A DNA stretch of 9,539 nucleotides, taken from contig JAGHBQ010000069.1 in the NCBI GenBank assembly GCA_021160945.1, forward strand, positions 1 through 9,539, in the 5' to 3' direction. The position numbers and the translations under genes are program-made. A model generated the notes under the pieces. The model made no database searches. It worked only from the letters and a program-made list of their open reading frames with translations, and was not told where the DNA came from. This document shows, in pieces, positions 1-6,768 of the stretch. Origin of the DNA: Thermoplasmata archaeon. GTDB lineage: Archaea > Thermoplasmatota > Thermoplasmata > Thermoplasmatales > Aciduliprofundaceae. Numbering within the stretch: the stretch's first letter is position 1; the number at the start of each line of letters is the position of its first letter.

Positions 1-1
1 A

Positions 2-280
2 TATATAATTTCTGAGAATCCGGATGTTGCGGTTATAGATGGCCCGGCCACCTATTTTCTTGGCTACCGTTTCTCACAAGAAGATTTGAAGCGAAGTATT
101 AAGAATCTCAAAAAAATTGGCGAAAATGTTTCCATGGTAATTCTTGATCATCATCTTCTTAGGGATCTTAAGTATAGGGAAAGATTAAAAGAGGTATATG
201 ATCTGGAAAACTTTGTGACCTTTGCAGAGTTCAAAGGCGAGCCGATCAGGATGCTTGAGGCTCATCGTAAGGAACTCTGA
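2..280 (+). CDS. UPF0282 family metallo-beta-lactamase-fold hydrolase, C-terminal part
   Basis: This is the 3' end of a gene that begins before the window. The frame is open from base 2 to the TGA at 278-280, giving about 92 residues. Visible motifs are IDGPATYFLG near the start, then VILDHHLLRD, and the ending LEAHRKEL. From memory these match the C-terminal third of the archaeal UPF0282 family, predicted metal-dependent hydrolases of the metallo-beta-lactamase superfamily with no settled substrate. The Asp-His-His in LDHHLLRD would be a C-terminal metal-site element, by analogy with the superfamily. A TTG at 86 could be mistaken for a start, but the family motif IDGPATY lies upstream of it in the same frame, so it is internal. 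The next gene on this strand starts 6 nt after the stop at the earliest, so the two are probably co-transcribed. The family call is fairly sure; the function is unknown. Confidence 0.75.
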   Translation, partial: YIISENPDVAVIDGPATYFLGYRFSQEDLKRSIKNLKKIGENVSMVILDHHLLRDLKYRERLKEVYDLENFVTFAEFKGEPIRMLEAHRKEL

Positions 281-286
281 GTCCCC

Positions 287-979
287 ATGAGAAGAATTAA
301 AATCTATGGATGTCATATCACCATGATGGGCATAGCGGAGAACGTTAAGAAAATTTTGAAAGAACTTCCTACCGGTGTAAGATTACTGGCGGCTACAAAC
401 TCTCGAAGTGTGGAGGAGATTAGCCAGGCTATAGAAGCTGGAGTTAGCCTCATAGGAGAAAATTATCTGCAGGAGGCTGCAAAGAAATATGAGAGAATAG
501 GGAAAAAAGTGGAATGGCATTTCATAGGGCACTTGCAGAGAAATAAAGTGAAGAAGGCTGTAAAAATCTTTGATGTGATAGAAACAGTGGATTCTGTTAA
601 AATAGCGAAGGAGATAGATAAAAGGGCAAAGCAAATTAACAAGATTATGCCAGTTATGATAGAGGTAAATTCAGGTAGGGAGCCTCAAAAAGCAGGAGTT
701 ATGCCAGAAAAAGTTATAGAGGTAGCAGATGAGATCTATTCCCTAGAAAATCTAAGACTCATAGGCATAATGACTATGGGTCCTTTGGTGGTAAGTCCTG
801 AGGATATAAGACCGTATTTTAAGCTCACTAAGAAAATTTTTGATGAGCTTCGCTATATGTATGGGAAAGAGATAAGGTATCTCTCCATGGGCATGACAGA
901 TACCTGGAAGATTGCGGTGGAAGAAGGAGCAAACATAGTTCGCATAGGCACAGGAATTTTCGGGCCAAGAAAATATTGA
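287..979 (+). CDS. YggS/PLPBP-family PLP-homeostasis protein with Lys-to-Asn change at the cofactor site
   Basis: The 230-residue protein is one alanine-racemase-N-like TIM barrel, the usual length for the YggS/PROSC (PLPBP) family. These proteins bind pyridoxal 5'-phosphate and buffer it in the cytosol without known catalysis. Family motifs are clear: IGENYLQEA (56-64), WHFIGHLQRNKVKK (77-90), IEVNSGREPQKAGV (125-138), and a C-terminal phosphate-binding part with SMGMTD (200-205) and RIGTGIFG (219-226). The odd point is residue 38. The family has Lys in a segment like AVSKTKP, whereas here it reads AATNSRS with an AAC codon at 398-400, so the Schiff-base lysine appears absent. The start is uncertain. 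ATG 287 lies 6 nt after the upstream stop, but family similarity begins at MGIAENV, so ATG 323 or 326 is at least as likely; none has a strong Shine-Dalgarno. The gene probably shares a transcript with the upstream hydrolase. Confidence 0.85.
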   Translation: MRRIKIYGCHITMMGIAENVKKILKELPTGVRLLAATNSRSVEEISQAIEAGVSLIGENYLQEAAKKYERIGKKVEWHFIGHLQRNKVKKAVKIFDVIETVDSVKIAKEIDKRAKQINKIMPVMIEVNSGREPQKAGVMPEKVIEVADEIYSLENLRLIGIMTMGPLVVSPEDIRPYFKLTKKIFDELRYMYGKEIRYLSMGMTDTWKIAVEEGANIVRIGTGIFGPRKY

Positions 980-981
980 GG

Positions 982-991
982 AAAAAAGAAA
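982..991 (-). terminator. T-tract terminator candidate after lysS
   Basis: Only 12 nt separate the convergent yggS-like and lysS stops. On the minus strand this gap reads TTTCTTTTTT right after the lysS stop, resembling the U-rich tracts that end archaeal transcription without a hairpin. The plus strand has A-runs here, so the tract would act only on lysS transcription. Confidence 0.42.
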
Positions 992-2437
992 TTACTGGGA
1001 CTTAGGGGAAAGCAGGGGGAAGAGGATAACCTCCTTTATGCTTGTCTTTCCTGTTAGCACCATTGTAAGGCGGTCAATGCCTATTCCAACACCACCTGTG
1101 GGAGGCATTCCCCAGCGTAGAGCTTCTATGAAATCTTCATCAAATTGATGTGCCTCCTCATCTCCGAGGGTTCTCCTCTCAGCTTCTTCCCTGAAGAACT
1201 TCTCCTGAAGTTGAGGGTCGTTGAGTTCTGTATATCCGTTGGCGATTTCCATACCTCCAATATACAGCTCAAATCTCTCTATCAGTTCGCTGTTCTCCCT
1301 ATGCAGTTTGCATAAGGGAGTTGTTTCTTTGGGATGGTCGATTACGAAGACAGGCTCTATTAAATCCTCCTCGCAAATTCTGTCGAATAATTTTCCAAGG
1401 GCCAAACCTCTTTCGTATCGGGCCATCTTTATGTTGTATTTCTCCAGTAAATTTTTTATTTCATCATCGGAAGTTCTCTCGTCAATTCCTTTTCGTGCCA
1501 GCAAATCAAGCATTTTCTCTCTCCTGAAAGGTTTGGTGAAATCTATTTCATACTCTCCAAAATTTACCTTTTTAACACCAAGTTTCTTTACAACATGCTT
1601 TATTATTCCCTCTGTTAGATCCATCATATCATTGTAATCCACATAGGCCTGATAAATTTCTATCATTGTAAACTCTGGATTGTGCATGGTATCTATATCC
1701 TCATTTCTGAAATCCTTAGCTATCTCAAAAACTTTGTTGTATCCACCGACTATTAACCTTTTGAGATACAGCTCATCGGATATTCGAAGGTAATAATCTT
1801 TGTCCAAAGCGTTCACATGAGTTTTGAAAGGTTTTGCATTTGCTCCCCCGTATATTGGTTGAAGTATCGGGGTCTCCATTTCCAGAAATCCCTGATCCCA
1901 AAGAAATTTGCGAATTTCCATTTCAATTATGCTTCTTTTTCTGAATACTTCGAAAGATTCTCGATTGAGCATAAGATCAAGATATCTCTGCCTGTATCTT
2001 TTCTCCACATCTTCGAGGCCGAACCACTCATGGGGAAGGTCATATAGAGCTTTTGAGGCCAGTTTTATCTCCTTTGCAAGAACACTCAGCTCCCCTCTCT
2101 TTGTTCTGGTGACCTCACCCTTTATCCATAGAAAATCACCACGGTCCACAAATTTCTTCAGGAAATTATAATTTTCCTTGCCAAGCACATCTTGACGGAA
2201 AAATCCCTGAATTTTAAAACCATTATCACGGAGATCAGCGAAGGCTACTTTGCCGTGAAAACGAATAGAATAGATTCTACCTGCAACGGCAACTTCTTTG
2301 CCCATGAAATCCTCTGAATTCTGAACTATTTCTTCAATGTAGTTGGTAATTGGTGTGCTTTGGGGATACGGTTCAATTCCTATTTCACGCAGAATCTTAA
2401 TGAGCTCCAAGCGTTTTATGTAATCCTTTCTCACCAT
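992..2437 (-). CDS. lysS: Lysyl-tRNA synthetase, class II
   Basis: This cytosolic enzyme activates lysine with ATP and charges tRNA-Lys. The 481 residues show the class II LysRS order. An N-terminal OB-fold anticodon-binding domain lies at about 48-125 (VAVAGRIYSIRFHGKVAFADLRD begins it). Class II motif 1 ends at METPIL (187-192). Motif 2 runs from FRNED (243-247) to FTMIE (256-260), and motif 3 is GIGIDRLTMV (451-460). The lysine-type segment IGGMEIANGYTELND (393-407) aligns with the bacterial IGGREIGNGFSELND. Length is slightly below the roughly 500 of bacterial LysS, and all motifs look intact. The start is ATG 2437, immediately followed by GTG. GGGG lies only 2 nt before the ATG, so either a leaderless ATG start or a Shine-Dalgarno-led GTG start is possible. 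It is single-gene, convergent with yggS and divergent from the PIN-ATPase gene. Many euryarchaea instead use the unrelated class I LysRS. Confidence 0.97.
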   Translation of the reverse strand: MVRKDYIKRLELIKILREIGIEPYPQSTPITNYIEEIVQNSEDFMGKEVAVAGRIYSIRFHGKVAFADLRDNGFKIQGFFRQDVLGKENYNFLKKFVDRGDFLWIKGEVTRTKRGELSVLAKEIKLASKALYDLPHEWFGLEDVEKRYRQRYLDLMLNRESFEVFRKRSIIEMEIRKFLWDQGFLEMETPILQPIYGGANAKPFKTHVNALDKDYYLRISDELYLKRLIVGGYNKVFEIAKDFRNEDIDTMHNPEFTMIEIYQAYVDYNDMMDLTEGIIKHVVKKLGVKKVNFGEYEIDFTKPFRREKMLDLLARKGIDERTSDDEIKNLLEKYNIKMARYERGLALGKLFDRICEEDLIEPVFVIDHPKETTPLCKLHRENSELIERFELYIGGMEIANGYTELNDPQLQEKFFREEAERRTLGDEEAHQFDEDFIEALRWGMPPTGGVGIGIDRLTMVLTGKTSIKEVILFPLLSPKSQ

Positions 2438-2460
2438 ATCCCCTGATAATACATGGTGGA

Positions 2461-2468
2461 TAAAATAA
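2461..2468 (-). promoter_or_regulatory. Putative TATA box for lysS
   Basis: On the minus strand TTATTTTA is centred about 27 nt upstream of the lysS ATG at 2437, the distance expected for a leaderless archaeal transcript. The match to TTTATATA is only moderate, so this rests mostly on position. Confidence 0.38.
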
Positions 2469-2519
2469 TTTTCATTGTAGAGTCGAAAATCTCTTCAATT
2501 TCTTTTTTTTGTGTGAATC

Positions 2520-2527
2520 TTTAAATA
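2520..2527 (+). promoter_or_regulatory. Putative TATA box for the PIN-ATPase gene
   Basis: TTTAAATA is a good archaeal TATA box centred about 25-26 nt upstream of ATG 2549. This places transcription initiation at or next to that ATG, implying a leaderless mRNA, and it argues against the upstream in-frame TTG at 2531. A run of eight T (2503-2510) lies just upstream; its role is unclear. Confidence 0.6.
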
Positions 2528-2548
2528 AAATTGGGCAATGGCTTAATT

Positions 2549-4342
2549 ATGAAGTATGTGCCGGATACAAGTGTGATTGTAGATGGTCGTTTTACGGAAT
2601 TCATTGCAGAGCGGGAAGTTGAGGAGATAGTAATCCCTGAAGCCATAATAGGGGAGATAGAGCATCAGGCAAACAAAGGTCTTTCCATAGGCTTTTCTGG
2701 ATTAAATGAATTGAAAAAATTGAGAAAAATTTCGAAAGAGAGAGGTATAAAGCTCACTTTCTGGGGTAAAAGGCCAGAGGAATGGCAGATAAAATATGCT
2801 AAGGCGGGGGAGATAGACAATATAATAAGGGAATGCGCTCTGGAAAATTCTGCAATACTTGTGACCGGGGATTTTGTTCAGAAGAGCATAGCTGAGGTAA
2901 AGGGGATACAGGTCATCTATCTTGAGGCAAGAAGAGAGATAAAAATGAGGATAGAGGATTTCTTTGATAAAGATACTATGAGTGTGCATATAAAGGCCAA
3001 TGTGGGTGCCTTTGCCAAAAAGGGAAGACCCGGAAGTTTTGAATTCTTTAGAATAAGGGATAAAATAAGTGAGAAAGAAGTAGAGGAGATAGCAAATGAC
3101 ATTGTAGAAAGGGCGAGGAGGGATGAAAAATCTTTCATAGAGGTGGATCTCAAGGGTGCAACTATAGTGCAGTTGAGAGAGTACAGGATTGCTATAACAA
3201 GACCGCCATTTTCAGATGCTATGGAGATAACCGCAGTGCGTCCTATAGTGAAACTAAAACTTGAAGATTATGATATAAGCAAGAAATTGAAAAGGCGTAT
3301 TGAAGAAAAAGCTGAAGGAATCCTCGTCTCCGGGGCCCCTGGAGCTGGAAAAAGCACATTTGTGCAGGCTCTGGCAGAATACTATGCCTCTCTCAAAAAG
3401 ATAGTTAAGACGATGGAGAAACCTAGGGATCTTATTCTGGAGGAGGTGATAACTCAATACACTGCCTTGGAGGGTAGTATGGAAAAAACGGGAGATATCT
3501 TACTTCTCGTTCGTCCTGATTACACGATCTTCGATGAGATGCGCACAACAGATGATTTCAAAGTTTTCACCGACCTTCGATTAGCTGGAGTAGGAATGGT
3601 TGGTGTGGTTCATGCCACTCGAGCTATAGATGCTGTGCAGCGTTTCATAGGTCGTGTTGAACTTGGAGTAATCCCCCAGATTGTTGATACCGTGATTCAC
3701 ATCTCTGCGGGAAAGATAGAACAGGTTCTCACTTTAAATTATGTGGTGAAGGTTCCCACGGGAATGCATGAAGAAGACCTAGCAAGGCCGGTTATAGAAG
3801 TTCGAGACCTGGATAATGATACTCTCCTCTACGAGATTTACAGCTTTGGGGAGCAGATAGTTGTGCTACCTGTGAAAACTGGGGAGAAGAGAATATATAA
3901 ACTTGCAGCGCGTGCGATAGAAGATGATCTCAGGAAAATGTTTCCAGGGGTGAGAATGAAGGTCAGGGTAACAGGAGACAATAGAGCCGTGATTCATGCT
4001 CCTTCATCTGCCATACCATCCCTCATTGGAAAGCGGGGGAAGAAAATAGCAGAGCTTGAGGAAATTTTCGGATTATCCTTAGAAGTTGAACCTCTGGCAC
4101 GCGAAAATATAAGAGAAGAAAAAGTACCCGTTGAAGTGGAGATGAAGAAAAAAACAGTAAGGCTCCATGTAGGAGAAGCTCTTGCTCATAGAAAGGTATC
4201 GGTGTATGCGAATGGAGAGCATCTTTTTGATGCCGTTGTTTCAAGGGAGGGTTATATTAATTTGAGAAAGGGCACCAGTAATGGAAAAAAGATTATGAGA
4301 TCTCTGAAAGATGGTGTTCCAATTTATGTCCTCGCTCTTTGA
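2549..4342 (+). CDS. PIN domain - PilT-like ATPase - KH domain protein (COG1855 type)
   Basis: The 597-residue protein has three recognisable parts. Residues 1-130 form a PIN nuclease fold with candidate metal-binding acids in PDTSV (D6), GEIEH (E36/E38), EIDNII (D90) and TGDF (D108). Residues about 235-400 form a secretion-ATPase/PilT-type P-loop domain with Walker A GAPGAGKST (262-270), Walker B TIFDE (326-330) and the histidine segment VVHATRAIDAVQRF. Near 475-515 is a KH RNA-binding fold with the GxxG loop IGKRGKK (493-499). A beta-rich tail ends the protein. This matches the archaeal 'predicted ATPase, PilT family' (COG1855), whose role is not established to my knowledge. An RNA-processing or RNA-remodelling role is inferred from PIN plus KH. 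No signal peptide or membrane segment is seen, which argues against a pilus motor. ATG 2549 is chosen over TTG 2531 because the TATA box is about 26 nt upstream and PIN similarity begins there. The 3' end overlaps the convergent SHMT-like gene by 19 nt. Confidence 0.93.
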   Translation: MKYVPDTSVIVDGRFTEFIAEREVEEIVIPEAIIGEIEHQANKGLSIGFSGLNELKKLRKISKERGIKLTFWGKRPEEWQIKYAKAGEIDNIIRECALENSAILVTGDFVQKSIAEVKGIQVIYLEARREIKMRIEDFFDKDTMSVHIKANVGAFAKKGRPGSFEFFRIRDKISEKEVEEIANDIVERARRDEKSFIEVDLKGATIVQLREYRIAITRPPFSDAMEITAVRPIVKLKLEDYDISKKLKRRIEEKAEGILVSGAPGAGKSTFVQALAEYYASLKKIVKTMEKPRDLILEEVITQYTALEGSMEKTGDILLLVRPDYTIFDEMRTTDDFKVFTDLRLAGVGMVGVVHATRAIDAVQRFIGRVELGVIPQIVDTVIHISAGKIEQVLTLNYVVKVPTGMHEEDLARPVIEVRDLDNDTLLYEIYSFGEQIVVLPVKTGEKRIYKLAARAIEDDLRKMFPGVRMKVRVTGDNRAVIHAPSSAIPSLIGKRGKKIAELEEIFGLSLEVEPLARENIREEKVPVEVEMKKKTVRLHVGEALAHRKVSVYANGEHLFDAVVSREGYINLRKGTSNGKKIMRSLKDGVPIYVLAL

Positions 4343-5520
4343 ATTTCTCCCAGTGTTTTTCCGTTCCAGAGAGAAACTATTTGCTCCACGTCCCCTTTAA
4401 CATCTTTTCCTTTAAGTGCGAGAAATATTACCTCCGCTATCCTCTCCATATCATTTTCCTTATATCCTTTCCAGGTGAGTTCTGCAGTGCCTATTCTTCC
4501 AACCCGATCCACTATAATATTATTTCTTTCAAGAATCTCACTCATTTCTGGAGGGGTGAGACCAAAATTCTCCTTTAACTTTTTTTCATCCACCAAAATC
4601 TGATGGGACTTGGAAAATTCAGGAGGATACTTTATCTCCAAACCCTCTTCATGAAGATTTAGAGCTAATCTATGGGAATTTTCTGCCACTCTTTTACCAT
4701 AGAGCTTTGCCACAGGCTTGAATTCATCAAGACTCATTGCTAGAGAGGCAACTCTATGGGTATGGTAGTTATCCTGCACCCTCCATGTTAGATTCCTCTC
4801 CACTCTTTTCATCATCTCTTCATTATTGCTCAGAATTATTCCACCCTGGGGCCCTGGAAAACTCTTGTGTGTGGATCCATAAACAAGATCGCATTTTTCT
4901 ATGTGCTCCTGAAACCCGGAGGGCAGAAGTCCCATCACATGGGAGGCATCATAGATTATTCTAGCTCCAATCTCTTCACATATTTCCAGAACTTCATCCA
5001 GATTATAGGGGAAAAGTATGTAGCTGGCACCGAGAATCACGAGCTCTGGTTTCTCTCTTTTTATTGAATCCACATCCACAACTCTTAAATCTTTTATGGG
5101 TAGAGGCACATATTTCAACCCAAACATCTCTGGAAGATAATTTGAAGAATAACCATCGTATCCTCCATCTTGAGGAGATATTGCCATTATCTTGTCCCCC
5201 CTGGAAGTGGAAGAAAGCAGGGCAGCCATTGCAGCCACATGTCCAGATATGGGCTTCACATTCACATATTTAAATCCAAACACTTCTTTTGCCAGATTCT
5301 CTGCGATCTTAACGATCTCCTCCTGATAATATGCTCCTCCGTAAACATTGTGCACATAAACTCCATGAACTTCGGCATCAAAAACCATGGAGTAGCGGGA
5401 TGCCATATCCGAGCTCAAGGCTCTCCTCACTATGTAAGAAAGATAGTTTTCAGAAGCCTGAAGATTCAAGCATCTTTTCCTGTACTCCTCATGAAGCTCC
5501 ATAATATACTTCGGGTTCAT
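4324..5520 (-). CDS. Divergent serine hydroxymethyltransferase-like PLP enzyme
   Basis: The 398-residue fold type I PLP protein follows the SHMT layout: LQASENYLS (20-28) for LIASENFxS, VYGGAYYQEE (59-68), DASHVMG (191-197) for DMAHxAG, the PLP lysine in STHKSFPGPQGG (K219), and GRIGTAELTWKG (341-352) near the end. SHMT interconverts serine and glycine with a folate-type one-carbon carrier. By manual alignment several key E. coli SHMT positions differ: Glu57 is His52, Ser99 is His94, His126 is Asp118, Arg235 is Gln225 and Arg363 is Lys351. The PLP-anchoring Asp191, His194 and Lys219 remain. It may therefore be a related aldolase or another PLP enzyme rather than a true GlyA, so no gene symbol is given. 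ATG 5520 is preferred over TTG 5529 because a TATA box lies about 25 nt upstream. It sits 33 nt downstream of threonine synthase but has its own promoter. Confidence 0.85.
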   Translation of the reverse strand: MNPKYIMELHEEYRKRCLNLQASENYLSYIVRRALSSDMASRYSMVFDAEVHGVYVHNVYGGAYYQEEIVKIAENLAKEVFGFKYVNVKPISGHVAAMAALLSSTSRGDKIMAISPQDGGYDGYSSNYLPEMFGLKYVPLPIKDLRVVDVDSIKREKPELVILGASYILFPYNLDEVLEICEEIGARIIYDASHVMGLLPSGFQEHIEKCDLVYGSTHKSFPGPQGGIILSNNEEMMKRVERNLTWRVQDNYHTHRVASLAMSLDEFKPVAKLYGKRVAENSHRLALNLHEEGLEIKYPPEFSKSHQILVDEKKLKENFGLTPPEMSEILERNNIIVDRVGRIGTAELTWKGYKENDMERIAEVIFLALKGKDVKGDVEQIVSLWNGKTLGEIQRART

Positions 5521-5540
5521 GTTTTTCAAAATTGCCTACT

Positions 5541-5548
5541 TATATAAA
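5541..5548 (-). promoter_or_regulatory. TATA box for the SHMT-like gene
   Basis: On the minus strand the site reads TTTATATA, a perfect archaeal TATA consensus. It is centred about 25 nt upstream of ATG 5520, predicting a leaderless transcript. It lies inside the 33-nt gap after the threonine synthase stop, so the SHMT-like gene can be expressed on its own as well as by read-through. Confidence 0.65.
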
Positions 5549-5553
5549 ATCTT

Positions 5554-6690
5554 TCATTCAAAGCATCTGGAGAGATCATTAATGCTACAATCTCTGATAT
5601 TTATCCTGATGGGAAGTATATACTTCAATCCTGCACCGGTAAGCACAAGAATCACCTTCGATCCTTTCTCAATTTTTTCCTGTGCTACCAATTTTTTAAC
5701 GACTGCTAGAGAAACAGCAGATGCTGGCTGAACAAATAAACCATCTTTTGCGAGTTCTTTCTGTGCTTCAAGAATCTCATGATCTTCAGCAATTTCACAG
5801 TGATTTCCCTCCTTAAGAATTCTGAGAACTGCGTTTCCACTAGGCGGATATGGATTTCTTATGGCATGAGCTATTGTATTTGGATGCTCAACTCTCTCTA
5901 TTCTCTCTTTTCCCTGGGAGAAGGCATTGTAAATAGGCGAGCATCCGGCTGCCTGCGCACAGATTAATTCTGGGATATCCTCAATAAGATCGCTTCTTTT
6001 CAGTTCCACATACCCCTTGTGAATTCCTCTGAATAATCCGCCAGAGCTTGTAGGTATGATCACATAATCCCCATCTATTTTTTCGGCAAGTTCGTATGCT
6101 ATGCTCTTGTAACCTTCCACACGAAATGGATTATCTGAGTTGATGAAATATATTCCCTTCTCCTTCCCCACTTCGATGCTCTTATAATAGAGCTCTCCAT
6201 AGTCTCCCATCACCCGGAGTATCTCTGAACCATAGATTCCAATAGGAGCTAATTTTTCCTCAGGTATTTCTTTAGATACCAAAATATAGCTTTTCACACC
6301 CAGATGGGCAGCGTAAGCAGCCACACTTGCACCCATATTGCCCGTAGATACTGTTCCAACCCTTCTTGATATGTTGAGGACATACTGCATGGCTACAAAA
6401 GTTCCACGATCCTTAAAACTCCATGTTGGATTCTGGGTCTCATTCTTTGCATAAATGTTTATTTTTAGTTGCTGCGATAACTTGGGAAGGTAAAGTAACG
6501 GGGTATCACCCTCACCCAGAGAATTTTTGGGCAATAAGGTAAAGGGATAAAAATCTGCAAATCTCTTCCATACTTTGTTTCCCTTTTTTATCTTCCCCTC
6601 AAAATATGGTAGCTGAAGAGGTTCGTTGCATATAGGACATCTAAGAAATTCTGCAGGATATTTCCTTCCACAGTGGGTGCATATGAGCAT
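5554..6690 (-). CDS. thrC: Threonine synthase with N-terminal zinc ribbon
   Basis: This enzyme converts O-phosphohomoserine to L-threonine and phosphate using PLP, the last step of threonine synthesis. Residues 1-25 form a zinc ribbon with two CxxC pairs (C4/C7 and C18/C21), common in archaeal threonine synthases. The rest is a fold type II PLP domain. GEGDTPLL (59-66) opens it, NPTWSFKDRG (87-96) carries the PLP lysine K93, STGNMGAS (115-122) is the phosphate-binding loop, and TSSGGLFRG (214-222) and VLTGAGLKY (349-357) complete the site. The 378-residue length fits the compact archaeal form. The paralogous cysteate synthase of some methanogens has similar motifs and cannot be strictly excluded. 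ATG 6690 has a TATA box about 26 nt upstream. The gene is divergent from thiM and lies upstream of the SHMT-like PLP enzyme on the same strand. Confidence 0.92.
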   Translation of the reverse strand: MLICTHCGRKYPAEFLRCPICNEPLQLPYFEGKIKKGNKVWKRFADFYPFTLLPKNSLGEGDTPLLYLPKLSQQLKINIYAKNETQNPTWSFKDRGTFVAMQYVLNISRRVGTVSTGNMGASVAAYAAHLGVKSYILVSKEIPEEKLAPIGIYGSEILRVMGDYGELYYKSIEVGKEKGIYFINSDNPFRVEGYKSIAYELAEKIDGDYVIIPTSSGGLFRGIHKGYVELKRSDLIEDIPELICAQAAGCSPIYNAFSQGKERIERVEHPNTIAHAIRNPYPPSGNAVLRILKEGNHCEIAEDHEILEAQKELAKDGLFVQPASAVSLAVVKKLVAQEKIEKGSKVILVLTGAGLKYILPIRINIRDCSINDLSRCFE

Positions 6691-6712
6691 ATTTGGAGTT
6701 ATCTCTCCGGCA

Positions 6713-6720
6713 CATATAAA
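6713..6720 (-). promoter_or_regulatory. TATA box for threonine synthase gene
   Basis: The minus strand reads TTTATATG, one mismatch from the TTTATATA consensus, centred about 26-27 nt upstream of ATG 6690. A GGAG element lies between it and the ATG, but about 14 nt from the start, too far for a good Shine-Dalgarno. Leaderless initiation is the better reading. Confidence 0.6.
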
Positions 6721-6740
6721 TTTGTCGAGATTAAGAAAAG

Positions 6741-6748
6741 ATAAATAT
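6741..6748 (+). promoter_or_regulatory. Putative TATA box for thiM-thiE
   Basis: ATAAATAT is centred about 24-25 nt upstream of the thiM ATG at 6769, again consistent with a leaderless mRNA. The 78-bp gap shared with the divergent thrC promoter has no visible room for a thiamine-pyrophosphate riboswitch between the predicted transcription start and the ATG. Confidence 0.5.
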
Positions 6749-6768
6749 CTATGTGAGCATCACCCTTT

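Noticed and set aside
86..280. A separate small gene starting at TTG 86
   Set aside because: The same frame is open back to base 2 and encodes the family motif IDGPATYFLG, so this is the tail of a longer UPF0282 gene.
2503..2510. Run of eight T in the lysS / PIN-ATPase divergent gap, considered as a terminator
   Set aside because: No plus-strand gene ends just upstream, so there is no transcript for it to stop. It may only be AT-rich promoter DNA.
6695..6708. Inverted repeat GGAG-N6-CTCC between the thrC TATA box and ATG, a possible operator
   Set aside because: Arms of only 4 bp are expected by chance in a window of this size, and no second copy was found near the other promoters.
6691..6768. 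Thiamine-pyrophosphate riboswitch upstream of thiM
   Set aside because: The predicted transcription start is at the ATG, leaving no leader, and the conserved TPP-riboswitch core CUGAGA is not seen in the gap.
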